Both the position numbers and the translations under genes were made by a program. Below are positions 25,054 to 34,630 of a stretch of DNA of 64,000 nt, one piece after another. The stretch covers positions 205,055 to 269,054 of the forward strand of contig DCYG01000007.1 of the NCBI GenBank assembly GCA_002331025.1, written 5' to 3'. Under the pieces are notes generated by a model that saw only the letters and a program-made list of their open reading frames with translations, had not been told where the DNA came from and did no database searches. This stretch comes from Firmicutes bacterium UBA2116. Lineage in GTDB: Bacteria; Bacillota; Clostridia; Tissierellales; Sedimentibacteraceae. Position 1 is the first letter of the stretch; each line of letters starts with the position of its first letter.

Positions 25054-26568
25054 ATGAAAAACTTTAAAACTATTTTGGTTTTAGCTGTTGTACTTATGAT
25101 TTTAAGTGTAACAGCGTGCGCAAATCAAGAAAACACACCGAACGAAACTGCAGATATCAAGACAAATCTCGTAATGGGTTATACCACAGAGCCCGAAGGC
25201 CTTGATCCTCACAGAACTGCAGCAGCTTCCACATTTACGGTAACAAACAATATTTATGATACTCTTGTCGGAGTAGCACCTGACTGGGAGCTGATTCCAA
25301 GATTGGCTAAAGACTGGACGCTTTCCGAAGACGGAATGGAAATTACATTTGATTTAAGGGATGATGTAAGCTTTCACAACGGAAGAAAAATGACTGCAAA
25401 GGATGTAGAGTATTCGTTCAACAGACTGAAGGATGCAGAAAGTCCGAGAGCGAGAGACTATGCAAATATAATTAAAATAGAAGTTTTAAATGACAATACC
25501 ATAAAATTTGTAACGGAAACATTGGATGTTGAATTGTTAAAAAACTTTGCCTACCCTTGGGCATCGGTTGTTCCCGAGGAAGCAGAGGCAGACTTAAAAA
25601 CAAAGCCCGTGGGAACCGGTGCGTTTACATTGAAGGAGTGGGTTCCTCAGCAGCATCTTACGTTGCAGAGAAATGAAAATTACTATGGGGACAAATCAAA
25701 GCTTGAAACGGTTAAATTGGTACTGATACCTGATGCAACTTCTATGATGGCAAGCTTTCAGTTAGGGGATTTGGATATAGTTCCGTTAACAGGCGATCAG
25801 GTTACCATGGTTGAAAATAAATCCGAATACAAGGTTATATCTGAACCGATGAATGCTGTTCAGATTATGTCTTTAAATACAAAAAATCCGATATTGGCCG
25901 ATGAAAAGGTCAGACAGGCGATGGCCATGGCTATAAACAAGGATGAAGTAATTGATGCTTCAATGTTTGGCTACGGTGATAAAATCGGCTCACATCTGCC
26001 TCCTACATCACCGGATTACTTCGATACGAACGATGTTATAGAATATAATCCCGAGAAAGCAAAGGAACTTTTAAAGGAAGCGGGATACGAAAACGGATTT
26101 GACGTCAGATTATCACTTCCTAAAAATTATCAGCTTCATGTTGATGCAGGTCAGGTTATTGCAGACCAATTAAGTAAAATCGGAATTAATGCCAAAATAG
26201 AAATAATTGAATGGGGAACATGGCTAAGCGATGTTTACGGAGCAAAGAATTTTGATATGACTGTTGTGGGACACACCGGCCGGCTTGATGCTTATGCATT
26301 TTTATCAAGGTATAAATCAACAAGCAATGACTATATCAGTTTAACTACAGGCGAGGTTGATATATTATTGGAAAGAGCTCTGCAAGAGCTTGATGGAGAT
26401 AAGAGAAAAGAAATATACAAAGATATTCAGGTTATTCTTGCTGAAAAGCTTCCCGCAATATATCTGCAGACACCGAGAACCATGCTTGCTTTGCAGAAAA
26501 ATGTAGACGGAATGCAAATATTCCCGTTGGATTATTATGATTTCAAGGAAGTGTATTTTACGGAATAA
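25054..26568 (+). CDS. Peptide/nickel-type ABC substrate-binding lipoprotein (DppA/OppA family)
   Basis: A 504-residue SBP_bac_5 protein. Residues 1-21 are a lipoprotein signal (SVTAC, anchor Cys22). The family opening LVMGYTTEPEGLDPHRTAA and VSFHNGRKMTAKDVEYSFNRL are present. It binds di- or oligopeptides outside the cell and feeds the four downstream transporter proteins. Adjacency to the frl operon raises the possibility that glycated peptides are among its ligands; that is only inference. Confidence 0.93.
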   Translation: MKNFKTILVLAVVLMILSVTACANQENTPNETADIKTNLVMGYTTEPEGLDPHRTAAASTFTVTNNIYDTLVGVAPDWELIPRLAKDWTLSEDGMEITFDLRDDVSFHNGRKMTAKDVEYSFNRLKDAESPRARDYANIIKIEVLNDNTIKFVTETLDVELLKNFAYPWASVVPEEAEADLKTKPVGTGAFTLKEWVPQQHLTLQRNENYYGDKSKLETVKLVLIPDATSMMASFQLGDLDIVPLTGDQVTMVENKSEYKVISEPMNAVQIMSLNTKNPILADEKVRQAMAMAINKDEVIDASMFGYGDKIGSHLPPTSPDYFDTNDVIEYNPEKAKELLKEAGYENGFDVRLSLPKNYQLHVDAGQVIADQLSKIGINAKIEIIEWGTWLSDVYGAKNFDMTVVGHTGRLDAYAFLSRYKSTSNDYISLTTGEVDILLERALQELDGDKRKEIYKDIQVILAEKLPAIYLQTPRTMLALQKNVDGMQIFPLDYYDFKEVYFTE

Positions 26569-26584
26569 AAAATCAAGGTGAAAA

Positions 26585-27541
26585 ATGTTAAAATATGTAT
26601 TAAACAGAGTTAAAAGCTCTTTAATTATACTGCTGGTAGTATCAATGATTACATTTTTTGTTCTCATGATTATACCGGGAAATCCTGCCCAGCTCATTCT
26701 GGGAACAGACGCAACTGCTGAGGCAATAGAAGACCTTCGCATTGCCATGGGCTTAGACCGACCATACTATCAGCAATATTTAGGATGGTTACTTAATTTG
26801 CTTAAATTTGACCTGGGAACATCCTATATATATGGCGAAGCAGTTACTTCATTAATAATCAGAGCGATACCTGTTACATTTTCAATAGCAGTTTTTGCCA
26901 TGCTCATAGCAACGATTACAGCGCTTTTTTTCGGTATTCTGTCTGCTGTGAAAAAAGATTCAATAATAGATTACTTTTCCAGAAGCATTATGCAGCTTGG
27001 AACAGCCATTCCTTCCTTTTGGATAGGAATGGTTTTTATTGTTTATTTCGGGCTCAGATTAAAATGGTTTCCTATATCCGGATTCGTCCCCATGAGCAGC
27101 AGCTTTGCAGGGTTCTTAAAAAGTATCACCCTTCCTGCAATAGTTCTTGCCATAGGCGAAACGGGTACTCTTCTCAGGATAGTCAGAAGCTCCATGCTCG
27201 ATTCATTAAAGCAGGATTACATGGATGCCGCAAGGATCAAGGGACTCAACAAATGGAAAATATATATGAAATATGCCCTGAGAGGTGCATTGATTGCACC
27301 GGTTACAATTATAGGAATGCAGTTTGCTAAGCTTGCGGGAGGAACGGTGGTTGTAGAAACTATTTTTGCTCTGCCCGGTATAGGAAGATTGGTTTTAACT
27401 GCGGTTGAAAGAAGAGACATAGTTCTCTTGCAAGGACTGGTAATGTTTATTACCACGACGGTTATACTTATTACCCTGATGGTTGACTTGCTGATAATGA
27501 CTATAAATCCAAGGATTAAATCCGTCGAAAGAGGAGAATAA
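26585..27541 (+). CDS. Dipeptide-type ABC permease (DppB)
   Basis: A 318-residue membrane protein with six helices and the family coupling loop DYMDAARIKGLNKWKIYMKYALRGALI. It ends overlapping the DppC start by 1 base. It forms the channel with the DppC-like protein. Confidence 0.93.
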   Translation: MLKYVLNRVKSSLIILLVVSMITFFVLMIIPGNPAQLILGTDATAEAIEDLRIAMGLDRPYYQQYLGWLLNLLKFDLGTSYIYGEAVTSLIIRAIPVTFSIAVFAMLIATITALFFGILSAVKKDSIIDYFSRSIMQLGTAIPSFWIGMVFIVYFGLRLKWFPISGFVPMSSSFAGFLKSITLPAIVLAIGETGTLLRIVRSSMLDSLKQDYMDAARIKGLNKWKIYMKYALRGALIAPVTIIGMQFAKLAGGTVVVETIFALPGIGRLVLTAVERRDIVLLQGLVMFITTTVILITLMVDLLIMTINPRIKSVERGE

Positions 27542-28362
27542 TGAAAAAAAATTTAAGCATAGCTCTTGGAGTTTTCCTTGTAATTTTAATTTTGACAGTT
27601 TGCTTATTGTCATTCATATACATGCCTCATGAACCGAATGAAATGAATATTTCGCAAAAATTCTTAAAGCCCGGTATGAACAGTGAGTATATTTTAGGAA
27701 CCGATAATTTTGGACGAGATATACTTTCCAGAATTATGTACGGGTCAAGGAACGTTCTCTTGGTAGGAATCGGTTCAGTCAGTCTGGGTACACTTATCGG
27801 AATTATATTGGGGGCAATTGCCGCAATTAACAATAAGCTCCTAAGTGCTGCTATTATGAGAATAATGGATGGGTTAATGGCCTTTCCGGGAATATTGCTC
27901 GCCTTGATGCTTGTTACAGTCGTAGGAAGGGGTATAAAGGGCTCGGTGATCGCCATAAGCATTTTTATGGTACCTGTTTTTTCCCGGTTAGTTTATTCTA
28001 TGATTTTAGATACAGAAAACCTGTTGTATATAAAGGCCGCAAGAAGCTATGGAAGTTCAAATTTAACAATTTTTATGAGGCATTATATACCTGCGATGCT
28101 TCCGAGGCTGATAACTCAATTCAGCTCTGCCATCGGTTCTGCCGTTATGATTGAAACATCACTGTCATTTTTAGGTCTCGGAATACAACCGCCATTTGCA
28201 AGCTGGGGGTTGATGCTGAGTGAATCGAGACAGTTTTTTCTCAATTATCCTTATTTGGCTGTTGCTCCGGGAATAGCGATAATTATGACAGTTCTTGGAT
28301 TTATACTGATTGGGGACGAATTGAACGATATGCTGATTCACAGGAGGTCCGACAATGAATGA
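27541..28362 (+). CDS. Dipeptide-type ABC permease (DppC)
   Basis: A 273-residue membrane protein with the hallmark LGTDNFGRDILSRIMYGSRNVLLVG after the first helix and the coupling loop LYIKAARSYGSSNLTIFMRHYIPAML. It overlaps the next ATPase gene by 8 bases. Confidence 0.93.
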   Translation: MKKNLSIALGVFLVILILTVCLLSFIYMPHEPNEMNISQKFLKPGMNSEYILGTDNFGRDILSRIMYGSRNVLLVGIGSVSLGTLIGIILGAIAAINNKLLSAAIMRIMDGLMAFPGILLALMLVTVVGRGIKGSVIAISIFMVPVFSRLVYSMILDTENLLYIKAARSYGSSNLTIFMRHYIPAMLPRLITQFSSAIGSAVMIETSLSFLGLGIQPPFASWGLMLSESRQFFLNYPYLAVAPGIAIIMTVLGFILIGDELNDMLIHRRSDNE

Positions 28363-29299
28363 GATAGTTGTATTAAAAAACCTTCACATAAAAGACGGAA
28401 AAAATACTCTTGTGAGCAGCACATCTCTTACGATTGAAAAAGGGGATATATACGGATTGGTGGGAGAATCAGGCTCGGGAAAAACATTAACCGCAAAATC
28501 AATTATCAACCTGATGCCGAAGAGACTAAAATTGACTGCAGACGAAATAACAGTTGCAGGAAAGAACATTTTAAAAACCTCACACAGCGAAGCGGCTTCG
28601 TATATAGGAAAAAATGCCGGATATATACCGCAGAATACTGTGTTTTTCCTGCATCCAATGATAAAAATTAAAAACCAAATAGCCGACGGATATATGCACC
28701 ATATGAAGAAAAGTAAAGCCGAGGGATTAAAGGTAAGCTTACAGCTTCTGAATATGGTCGGTTTTGAAAATCCGGAAAGCATTCTTAATTTTTATCCGTG
28801 GCAATTGAGCGGAGGCATGCGCCAAAGAGTGAATATTGCAATGGCATTGATGAATAATCCTGCCTTTATAATAGCAGATGAGCCTACAACCGCATTGGAC
28901 AGTACAGTGCAGAAGCAGGTTATGGAATTGTTTAAGAAAATTAACAGGGATACGGGTATCTCGATATTGTTGATATCCCATGACCTTAGCCTGATAAAGC
29001 ATTACTGCCTCAAAATCGGTGTGATGTATGCCGGTCAGATAGTGGAATCCGGGTATTCAAAAGATATATTTGAAAATCCGAAGCATCCATATACGCAATT
29101 GTTAATAAAAATGATGCCTACTATGAATATCAAAAAAAGTGAACCGATTCCGGAAATAAAGGGGTTCGTTCCCGAAAAAGGCAGAGACAGCCAAGGATGC
29201 TTGTTTAAAGAAAGATGTCCCTTTGCTATGGATGTCTGCAGCATAAGCGTAAAGGAACACGATGATAATGGACATTATTACAGATGTAATCTATATTAA
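28355..29299 (+). CDS. Dipeptide-type ABC ATPase (DppD)
   Basis: A 314-residue ATPase with Walker A GESGSGKT, signature LSGGMRQRV, Walker B IIADEPTTALD and H-loop ISHDLSL. The C-terminal CLFKERCPFAMDVC region is the oligopeptide/dipeptide C-terminal domain with its cysteines, which in relatives can hold an Fe-S cluster. It works as a heterodimer with the following ATPase. Confidence 0.93.
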   Translation: MNEIVVLKNLHIKDGKNTLVSSTSLTIEKGDIYGLVGESGSGKTLTAKSIINLMPKRLKLTADEITVAGKNILKTSHSEAASYIGKNAGYIPQNTVFFLHPMIKIKNQIADGYMHHMKKSKAEGLKVSLQLLNMVGFENPESILNFYPWQLSGGMRQRVNIAMALMNNPAFIIADEPTTALDSTVQKQVMELFKKINRDTGISILLISHDLSLIKHYCLKIGVMYAGQIVESGYSKDIFENPKHPYTQLLIKMMPTMNIKKSEPIPEIKGFVPEKGRDSQGCLFKERCPFAMDVCSISVKEHDDNGHYYRCNLY

Positions 29300-29310
29300 G
29301 AGGCTGAAAA

Positions 29311-30099
29311 GTGAAAACAGTTATTGAAGTAAGAAATATAAGGAAAGAATATATCACAAAAAAGCATTTCCTCACAGGCAGGACACAAGAAAAAGTGACT
29401 GCAGTTAAGAATTCCTCCTTTAAAGTTGAGGAAGGAAAAACTGTGGGGATCGTGGGAGAGTCCGGAAGCGGGAAATCAACAACTGGAGAAATTGCAGGAG
29501 GATTGCAAAACCCATCCTTTGGCAATGTATTTTATTATGGGAAAAATATCGCTGAAATGACGAATGAAGAATGCCACGATTACAGGAAAAATGTCCAATT
29601 CATATTTCAGGATCCCAAGGGTTCCATGGACCCCAATTATACTGTAGGAGATAATATTGCCTTTCCGTTAATAACTTTTGATATAGAAAAGAACAAAAAA
29701 GATGCAATGCTTAAGGTTGAAGAAATGCTGGAAAAGGTCGGATTGGATAAAGATATAAAGAACAAATATCCTTCAGAAATCAGCGGTGGTCAGTGCCAGA
29801 GGGCAGCTATAGCAAGAGCTCTGGCTGTAAACCCAAAGGTGATAGTTTGTGATGAGCCGGTTTCGGCATTGGATGTTTCGATTCAGGCACAAATACTGAA
29901 TTTATTAAAAAGGCTGCAAAAGGAATATAATATTTCCTACATATTTATTTCTCACGACATAGGTGTTGTAAACTATATGTCCGACACGATAATCGTAATG
30001 AGCAAGGGCAATATAGTTGAAATGGGAGAAGCAAAGGAAATATTTTTAAACCCTAAAGAAAGCTATACAAAGAAGCTGTTGGAAAGCGGATTTTTTTAA
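29311..30099 (+). CDS. Dipeptide-type ABC ATPase (DppF)
   Basis: A 262-residue ATPase with Walker A GESGSGKST, signature ISGGQCQRAAIARAL, Walker B IVCDEPVSALD and H-loop ISHDIGVV. It ends soon after the ATPase core and lacks the cysteine-rich C-terminal domain of its partner, which is common for the F subunit. Start is a GTG at 29311 with AGAGG upstream. Confidence 0.92.
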   Translation: MKTVIEVRNIRKEYITKKHFLTGRTQEKVTAVKNSSFKVEEGKTVGIVGESGSGKSTTGEIAGGLQNPSFGNVFYYGKNIAEMTNEECHDYRKNVQFIFQDPKGSMDPNYTVGDNIAFPLITFDIEKNKKDAMLKVEEMLEKVGLDKDIKNKYPSEISGGQCQRAAIARALAVNPKVIVCDEPVSALDVSIQAQILNLLKRLQKEYNISYIFISHDIGVVNYMSDTIIVMSKGNIVEMGEAKEIFLNPKESYTKKLLESGFF

Positions 30100-30131
30100 C
30101 GATAGGGGAACAATTGGAGAACAATAGGATT

Positions 30132-30887
30132 ATGAACATAGAACTAAAAGAAAATGAAAAGATTGAAGACCTGCAGTGCAACGGATTAAAAATCATTCAA
30201 AATAAAAAATGGTTTTGCTTTGGTATGGATGCAGTTCTGCTGACAAATTACTGCGACATAAAAAACAATTCCACAGTAGTCGATTTAGGTACCGGCACAG
30301 GTATAATACCTATACTTTTGAGCGGAAAAAGAAATTATTCCAAGGCATACGCAATCGAAGTACAGGAAGAAGTGGCAGGGATGGCAAGGCGAAGCGTCAT
30401 GCTTAATAATCTGCAGGATAAAATTGAGGTGCTGAATATTGACCTTAAGGATGTTTTGAATTATCTTCAGCCAAATTCCTTTGACGCGGTAATTTCCAAC
30501 CCGCCCTACAAGCTGAACAACAGCGGCATTATAAATCCTTCCGATAAAAAGGCAATTTCAAGGCACGAAATAATGTGCTCCTTAGAGGACGTCATAAGCA
30601 AGGCAGCATCCCTCTTAAAGCAATACGGACGTTTTTACATGGTTCACCGCCCCGACAGGCTGGCAGATATAATGTGCCTTTTAAGAAAATACCGTCTGGA
30701 GCCGAAACAGATACGTTTTGTCCACCCGAGAGCTGCCGAAAAGCCAAACATGATTTTAATCAGGGCATCAAAAAACGGAAATCCCGAATTGAAATTCGAC
30801 CCGCCTCTTTATATTTACGGTGAAGACGGTAAATACACAAAGGATGTATACGATATGTATCAGTGTAAAGAGACATACAGTCAATAA
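30132..30887 (+). CDS. tRNA1(Val) (adenine37-N6)-methyltransferase family protein
   Basis: A 251-residue class I methyltransferase of the TrmN6/YfiC/YabB family. The SAM motif is VVDLGTGTGIIPILLS, and the catalytic motif is SNPPYK, as in N6-adenine methyltransferases. The expected role is methylation of A37 in tRNA1(Val). The ATG at 30132 gives the family-typical start; a TTG at 30114 with AGGGGAA upstream is the alternative. It follows the dpp genes closely, but is probably only co-transcribed and not functionally linked. Confidence 0.87.
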   Translation: MNIELKENEKIEDLQCNGLKIIQNKKWFCFGMDAVLLTNYCDIKNNSTVVDLGTGTGIIPILLSGKRNYSKAYAIEVQEEVAGMARRSVMLNNLQDKIEVLNIDLKDVLNYLQPNSFDAVISNPPYKLNNSGIINPSDKKAISRHEIMCSLEDVISKAASLLKQYGRFYMVHRPDRLADIMCLLRKYRLEPKQIRFVHPRAAEKPNMILIRASKNGNPELKFDPPLYIYGEDGKYTKDVYDMYQCKETYSQ

Positions 30888-30908
30888 AAATTCTTCTAAG
30901 AAATAATA

Positions 30909-30943
30909 TATGCAAAACTAAAATCATGCTTTAGTTTTGCATA
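30909..30943. terminator. Perfect 14-bp inverted repeat between convergent genes
   Basis: TATGCAAAACTAAA (30909-30922) and TTTAGTTTTGCATA (30930-30943) are exact reverse complements around a 7-base loop. It lies between two convergent genes and would act as a two-way terminator, although the T run is weak. Confidence 0.6.
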
Positions 30944-30972
30944 ATATTTGACTAGAAAAATAACTTCGTTTT

Positions 30973-32517
30973 TCATTGTGATATTTTCACATTATGAATC
31001 CGATCTAAGGGCTTAACCGCCGGACCTTCCAGTATATTTCCTTTTATATCAAACCTTGAACCGTGACATGGGCAATCCCATGTTTTTTCAGCTTCATTAA
31101 ATGAAAGCGAGCACTTCAGGTGAGAGCATACGGGATTGATTACGAAATAATCTCCTTTTTCATCCTTATATACACCAACCTTCATACTGTTGTAATTTAT
31201 AATTTTACCTGCTCCAACCTCAATATCATCTACATCGTCAGGAGGCGGAGCAACTCTTTCTGCAAAGGATTTTAATATGACGCCCACTGAATTAAAAAAT
31301 TCCTTTGAAGATTGGGCCACTGTATATCTTGACGGATTGAATACATCAGAAAAATCATCCTCTATATTCAATATTTTATTTCTTAAAATTATGGATGCGG
31401 CGGCAGAGTGGGACATACCCCATTTTTTATAACCTGTTGCAACGTATAAGTTATCTACGCTGTTGGAGTACAATCCTATAAAAGGTATTTTGTCGTAGCT
31501 CTTACAATCCTGTGTAGACCATTTTGAAATTATTTCAGCACCCGGAAAGTTTTCATTTAAGAAATCCTCCAATTCTCTGTAGGAATCCTCTTCATTTTCC
31601 TTCTCTCCCGTACGGTGCTTTCCTCCACCTAACAATAAAATATTTTCCTTGTCAGAAAATTGATATCTCATGGAATATACGGGGTCTGTATAATTTATAT
31701 ACATTCCTTCAAAGGGTTCCTCTTTTGTTTTTGCGGCGATAACGTATGACTTTTCCTGATATAATCTTAAAAAGTATAGCCCGAAGCTGTTATCAAAGGG
31801 ATAATGTGTTGTTACTACTACCTTATCTGCTTTAATTTCTCCTGCATCTGTTGTCACAAGATGTTTACCGTCTGAAGGTTCAATATTCAGAGCCCTTACA
31901 TTTTCATAAATTTCACAGTTTTCTGTCCTGCTGATAATGTTGTACAGCGTATATAAATATTTAAGAGGATTAAACTGTCCTTGATTCTTAATGCCTATTG
32001 CACCCTTTACTTTTATGGGGAGAGGAATGCTTTCAGTGTAAAAACCCTCAATTCCAAGCTTTTTGTAGGCATCAAGCTCTTTTTTTATTTCATCATGCTC
32101 CTGGTCTGTTACGGCATAAACATATGCTGTTTGCTCTTTATAATCACAGCTGATATTATTTTCGCCGATTATTTTTTTATACAGCTTTATGCCTTCTTCA
32201 TTAGCTTTTAGATATTTTTTCGCTTCATCAGGAGAAAAGCTGTTTATTAAATAATCATAAATCAAATCGTGCTGTACGGTAATTTTAGCTGTTGTATAGC
32301 CGGTTACCCCATAACCGACCGTTGTGGCTTCTATTATTCCTATTTTAAGTCCGTTGTCCTTTAATAAATAAGCAGTATTAAGTCCTGTTAACCCTGCGCC
32401 TATTATTAAAACATCGTAGCTGCTGCCGTTTAATTTATCCTTATTATCCTTATTTAGTGTAGCTTCAATTTTATTATCAGCCGATTCATGCCAATATGAA
32501 CGTCGTGGGTATTCCAT
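30973..32517 (-). CDS. FAD-dependent oxidoreductase with C-terminal Rieske domain
   Basis: A 514-residue two-domain protein. Residues 34-390 form a DAO/GlpO-type FAD oxidoreductase (dinucleotide motif VLIIGAGLTGLNTAYLL; ATGYKKWGMSHSAAAS near its end). Residues 425-512 form a Rieske [2Fe-2S] domain with CSH and CPCHGSRFD as cluster ligands. The fusion is known in Bacillus and Clostridia and suggests that electrons pass from an amino acid or amine-like substrate through FAD to the cluster. Single leftward gene. No signal peptide. Substrate unknown. Confidence 0.9.
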   Translation of the reverse strand: MEYPRRSYWHESADNKIEATLNKDNKDKLNGSSYDVLIIGAGLTGLNTAYLLKDNGLKIGIIEATTVGYGVTGYTTAKITVQHDLIYDYLINSFSPDEAKKYLKANEEGIKLYKKIIGENNISCDYKEQTAYVYAVTDQEHDEIKKELDAYKKLGIEGFYTESIPLPIKVKGAIGIKNQGQFNPLKYLYTLYNIISRTENCEIYENVRALNIEPSDGKHLVTTDAGEIKADKVVVTTHYPFDNSFGLYFLRLYQEKSYVIAAKTKEEPFEGMYINYTDPVYSMRYQFSDKENILLLGGGKHRTGEKENEEDSYRELEDFLNENFPGAEIISKWSTQDCKSYDKIPFIGLYSNSVDNLYVATGYKKWGMSHSAAASIILRNKILNIEDDFSDVFNPSRYTVAQSSKEFFNSVGVILKSFAERVAPPPDDVDDIEVGAGKIINYNSMKVGVYKDEKGDYFVINPVCSHLKCSLSFNEAEKTWDCPCHGSRFDIKGNILEGPAVKPLDRIHNVKISQ

Positions 32518-32585
32518 ATATTACCTCTTTCTTCTTTACACAGTTTTAAATATTGTTTCATAAATAAATCAATTTATTCTATACA

Positions 32586-33722
32586 TTATTCTTGGTTTAA
32601 CAGAGTTCTGTCTTTGACAGCTGTGAAGAAGAAAAAATCTGAGAAATCGCATCCGTCGGTCAGCTTTATAAAGCCTTTGTCAAGCTCAATGCACCTTTCA
32701 TGTTCTAAGGACTTAATTATTTTTGCGGTAAAGTCAGGTCTCCAGTGGAAATATATTTGTACGGCTTCAACTTTCAATTCATTAAAATTTTTTTCACTGT
32801 CTTTATGATTATAAAGATGAAAGAGAAGTGCGGCTTTTGCAAATTCAAATTTTTGTTTTCTGCGTTTATAAATATTACTGAGAAGTCCCTTGCGCGGAGT
32901 GAAAATAAATGCCGCAAGAAAACTAAATCCTGTGACTACTGCCATGCTTCCCGCAATGGAAGCATCCAGGGCGGCTGCAGCCTGATACCCTATAATTCCG
33001 TTTGCCGCTCCTATAGCTCCGCTTAAAATCAGCATATGCTTTAAATCATCGGTTAACAGATAAGCCGTTACGGGAGGACCGATCATAAAAGCCACTACCA
33101 GCACGGAGCCTACTGCCTGAAATGCGCCTACGGCAGTAAGAGATACCAACGTCATCAGTCCATAATGCACCAACGCAGGCGAAATACCCAGTACGGCAGC
33201 CAACATAGGATCAAAGGTTGTCACCTTCAATTCTTTGAAGAAAATTGTTATGGATGCAAGATTAATGAGTAAGAGTGTCCCCGTTGTGTAAATTGCCTTT
33301 GCGCCTATATCCGTACCTGACACTACCATTCTGTCAAAAGGTGCAAAAGCCAGCTCTCCCAAAAGCACTGAGTCTGTATCAAGATGAACGGAGCCGGCAT
33401 AGCGGGTAATCAGGATAATGGCAATTGAGAAAAGCAAAGGAAATACTACGCCGATTGCGGCGTCTTCAGCCAAAAGCCGCGTCCGGCTGAGTGTTTCTGT
33501 TATCCAGACGGTCACAATACCCATAAGGGCAGCTCCTGCAATTAATAAAGGTGACGAAAGGTCACGCGTGATGAAGAAGGCGATCACAATACCCAGAAGT
33601 ATGGTATGCGTAATGGAATCTGACATCATGGACATTTTTCTCAGCACAAGAAAAACACCCGGCAGAGCACAGCTTATCGCCACAATTACGGCAATAATTT
33701 GAATCTCAATTTGAGGAGACAT
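32586..33722 (-). CDS. Metal ABC permease with extra C-terminal domain
   Basis: A 378-residue protein. Residues 1-280 are the ABC-3 (TroD/MntC/ZnuB) permease with about eight helices, including GVFLVLRKMSMMSDSITHTILLG. Residues 285-378 are soluble and resemble a winged-helix domain (FAKAALLFHLYNHKD ... IIKSLEHERCIELDKGFIKLT). The ATG at 33722 has AAGGGGG upstream; the frame to 33815 is an extension into the neighbouring permease. It overlaps that gene by 17 bases. Last gene of the metal importer operon. Confidence 0.9.
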   Translation of the reverse strand: MSPQIEIQIIAVIVAISCALPGVFLVLRKMSMMSDSITHTILLGIVIAFFITRDLSSPLLIAGAALMGIVTVWITETLSRTRLLAEDAAIGVVFPLLFSIAIILITRYAGSVHLDTDSVLLGELAFAPFDRMVVSGTDIGAKAIYTTGTLLLINLASITIFFKELKVTTFDPMLAAVLGISPALVHYGLMTLVSLTAVGAFQAVGSVLVVAFMIGPPVTAYLLTDDLKHMLILSGAIGAANGIIGYQAAAALDASIAGSMAVVTGFSFLAAFIFTPRKGLLSNIYKRRKQKFEFAKAALLFHLYNHKDSEKNFNELKVEAVQIYFHWRPDFTAKIIKSLEHERCIELDKGFIKLTDGCDFSDFFFFTAVKDRTLLNQE

Positions 33723-34629
33723 CCCGTATACCCCCTTCCAATTTATATAATATCCGGTTTTTCCTGTGACGGTAAAGCTGATGAAGTATACCTCTGCCCG
33801 GTGCGAAAAGCACACTTATCAAGACGATTAAACTTACGCACACCACAATAGCCGGTCCGGTAGGAAGCTTTGGGATTAAAGAGCTGGATACGGTTCCTGC
33901 AACACCTGATATTGCTCCGAACAGGGCGGAAAGTGTCACCATTCCCCAGAGTGTATTCGTCCATTGCCGGGCGGCTACGGCCGGAGTAATCAGCATAGCG
34001 CTCATCAGGATAACGCCTACGGTTTGCAGCCCGATAATAATTGCCATTACAATCATAAATGACAGAAGGAGATTAAGCCTGCCGGGAGAAAAACCGAGAC
34101 TTTTTGCAAAATCGCTGTCAAAGGTAAAAAGCTTGAATTCTTTCCAGAATAGCAGCACTAAGATCAGCAGGATAAGTCCGCAAATAATCATAAGGGCAAT
34201 ATCCCTTTGCAGCAGAGTTGATGCCTGACCGAAAATAAAACGTTTTAGTCCTGCCTGATTGGAGTTTGGAATCTTCTGTACATAGGTTAACAGTACAAGA
34301 CCCATCCCAAAGAAGACAGACATCACCAGGGCAAGGGCACTGTCAAATTTGATGCGTGTATGCTTTACAATGCCTACTATAAAAATAGTAGATAAAAGAC
34401 CTGAAACAAGGGCTCCTAAAAGAAGGATTTCCGTATTTTTGCTGCCTGTCAGAATAAATGACATGACAACGCCCGGCAGAGCTGAGTGGGATATTCCGTC
34501 ACCCAGAAGGCTCTGTTTGCGCAAGACGGCGAAGCTTCCCAGCACTCCGCTGATTATACCTAAAAGTGCGGAACCTAGCGCAACGGTTTGGAAGGTGTAG
34601 TCCTGAAATAAAGCGAGAATGTTATTCAT
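33706..34629 (-). CDS. Metal ABC permease (ABC-3 family)
   Basis: A 307-residue membrane protein with about eight helices and the family motif GSFAVLRKQSLLGDGISHSALPG. It forms the channel with the following permease for Mn, Zn or Fe import. Its ATG is separated by one base from the stop of the ATPase gene, and AGGAG lies upstream. Confidence 0.92.
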   Translation of the reverse strand: MNNILALFQDYTFQTVALGSALLGIISGVLGSFAVLRKQSLLGDGISHSALPGVVMSFILTGSKNTEILLLGALVSGLLSTIFIVGIVKHTRIKFDSALALVMSVFFGMGLVLLTYVQKIPNSNQAGLKRFIFGQASTLLQRDIALMIICGLILLILVLLFWKEFKLFTFDSDFAKSLGFSPGRLNLLLSFMIVMAIIIGLQTVGVILMSAMLITPAVAARQWTNTLWGMVTLSALFGAISGVAGTVSSSLIPKLPTGPAIVVCVSLIVLISVLFAPGRGILHQLYRHRKNRILYKLEGGIRDVSSN

Positions 34630-34630
34630 G

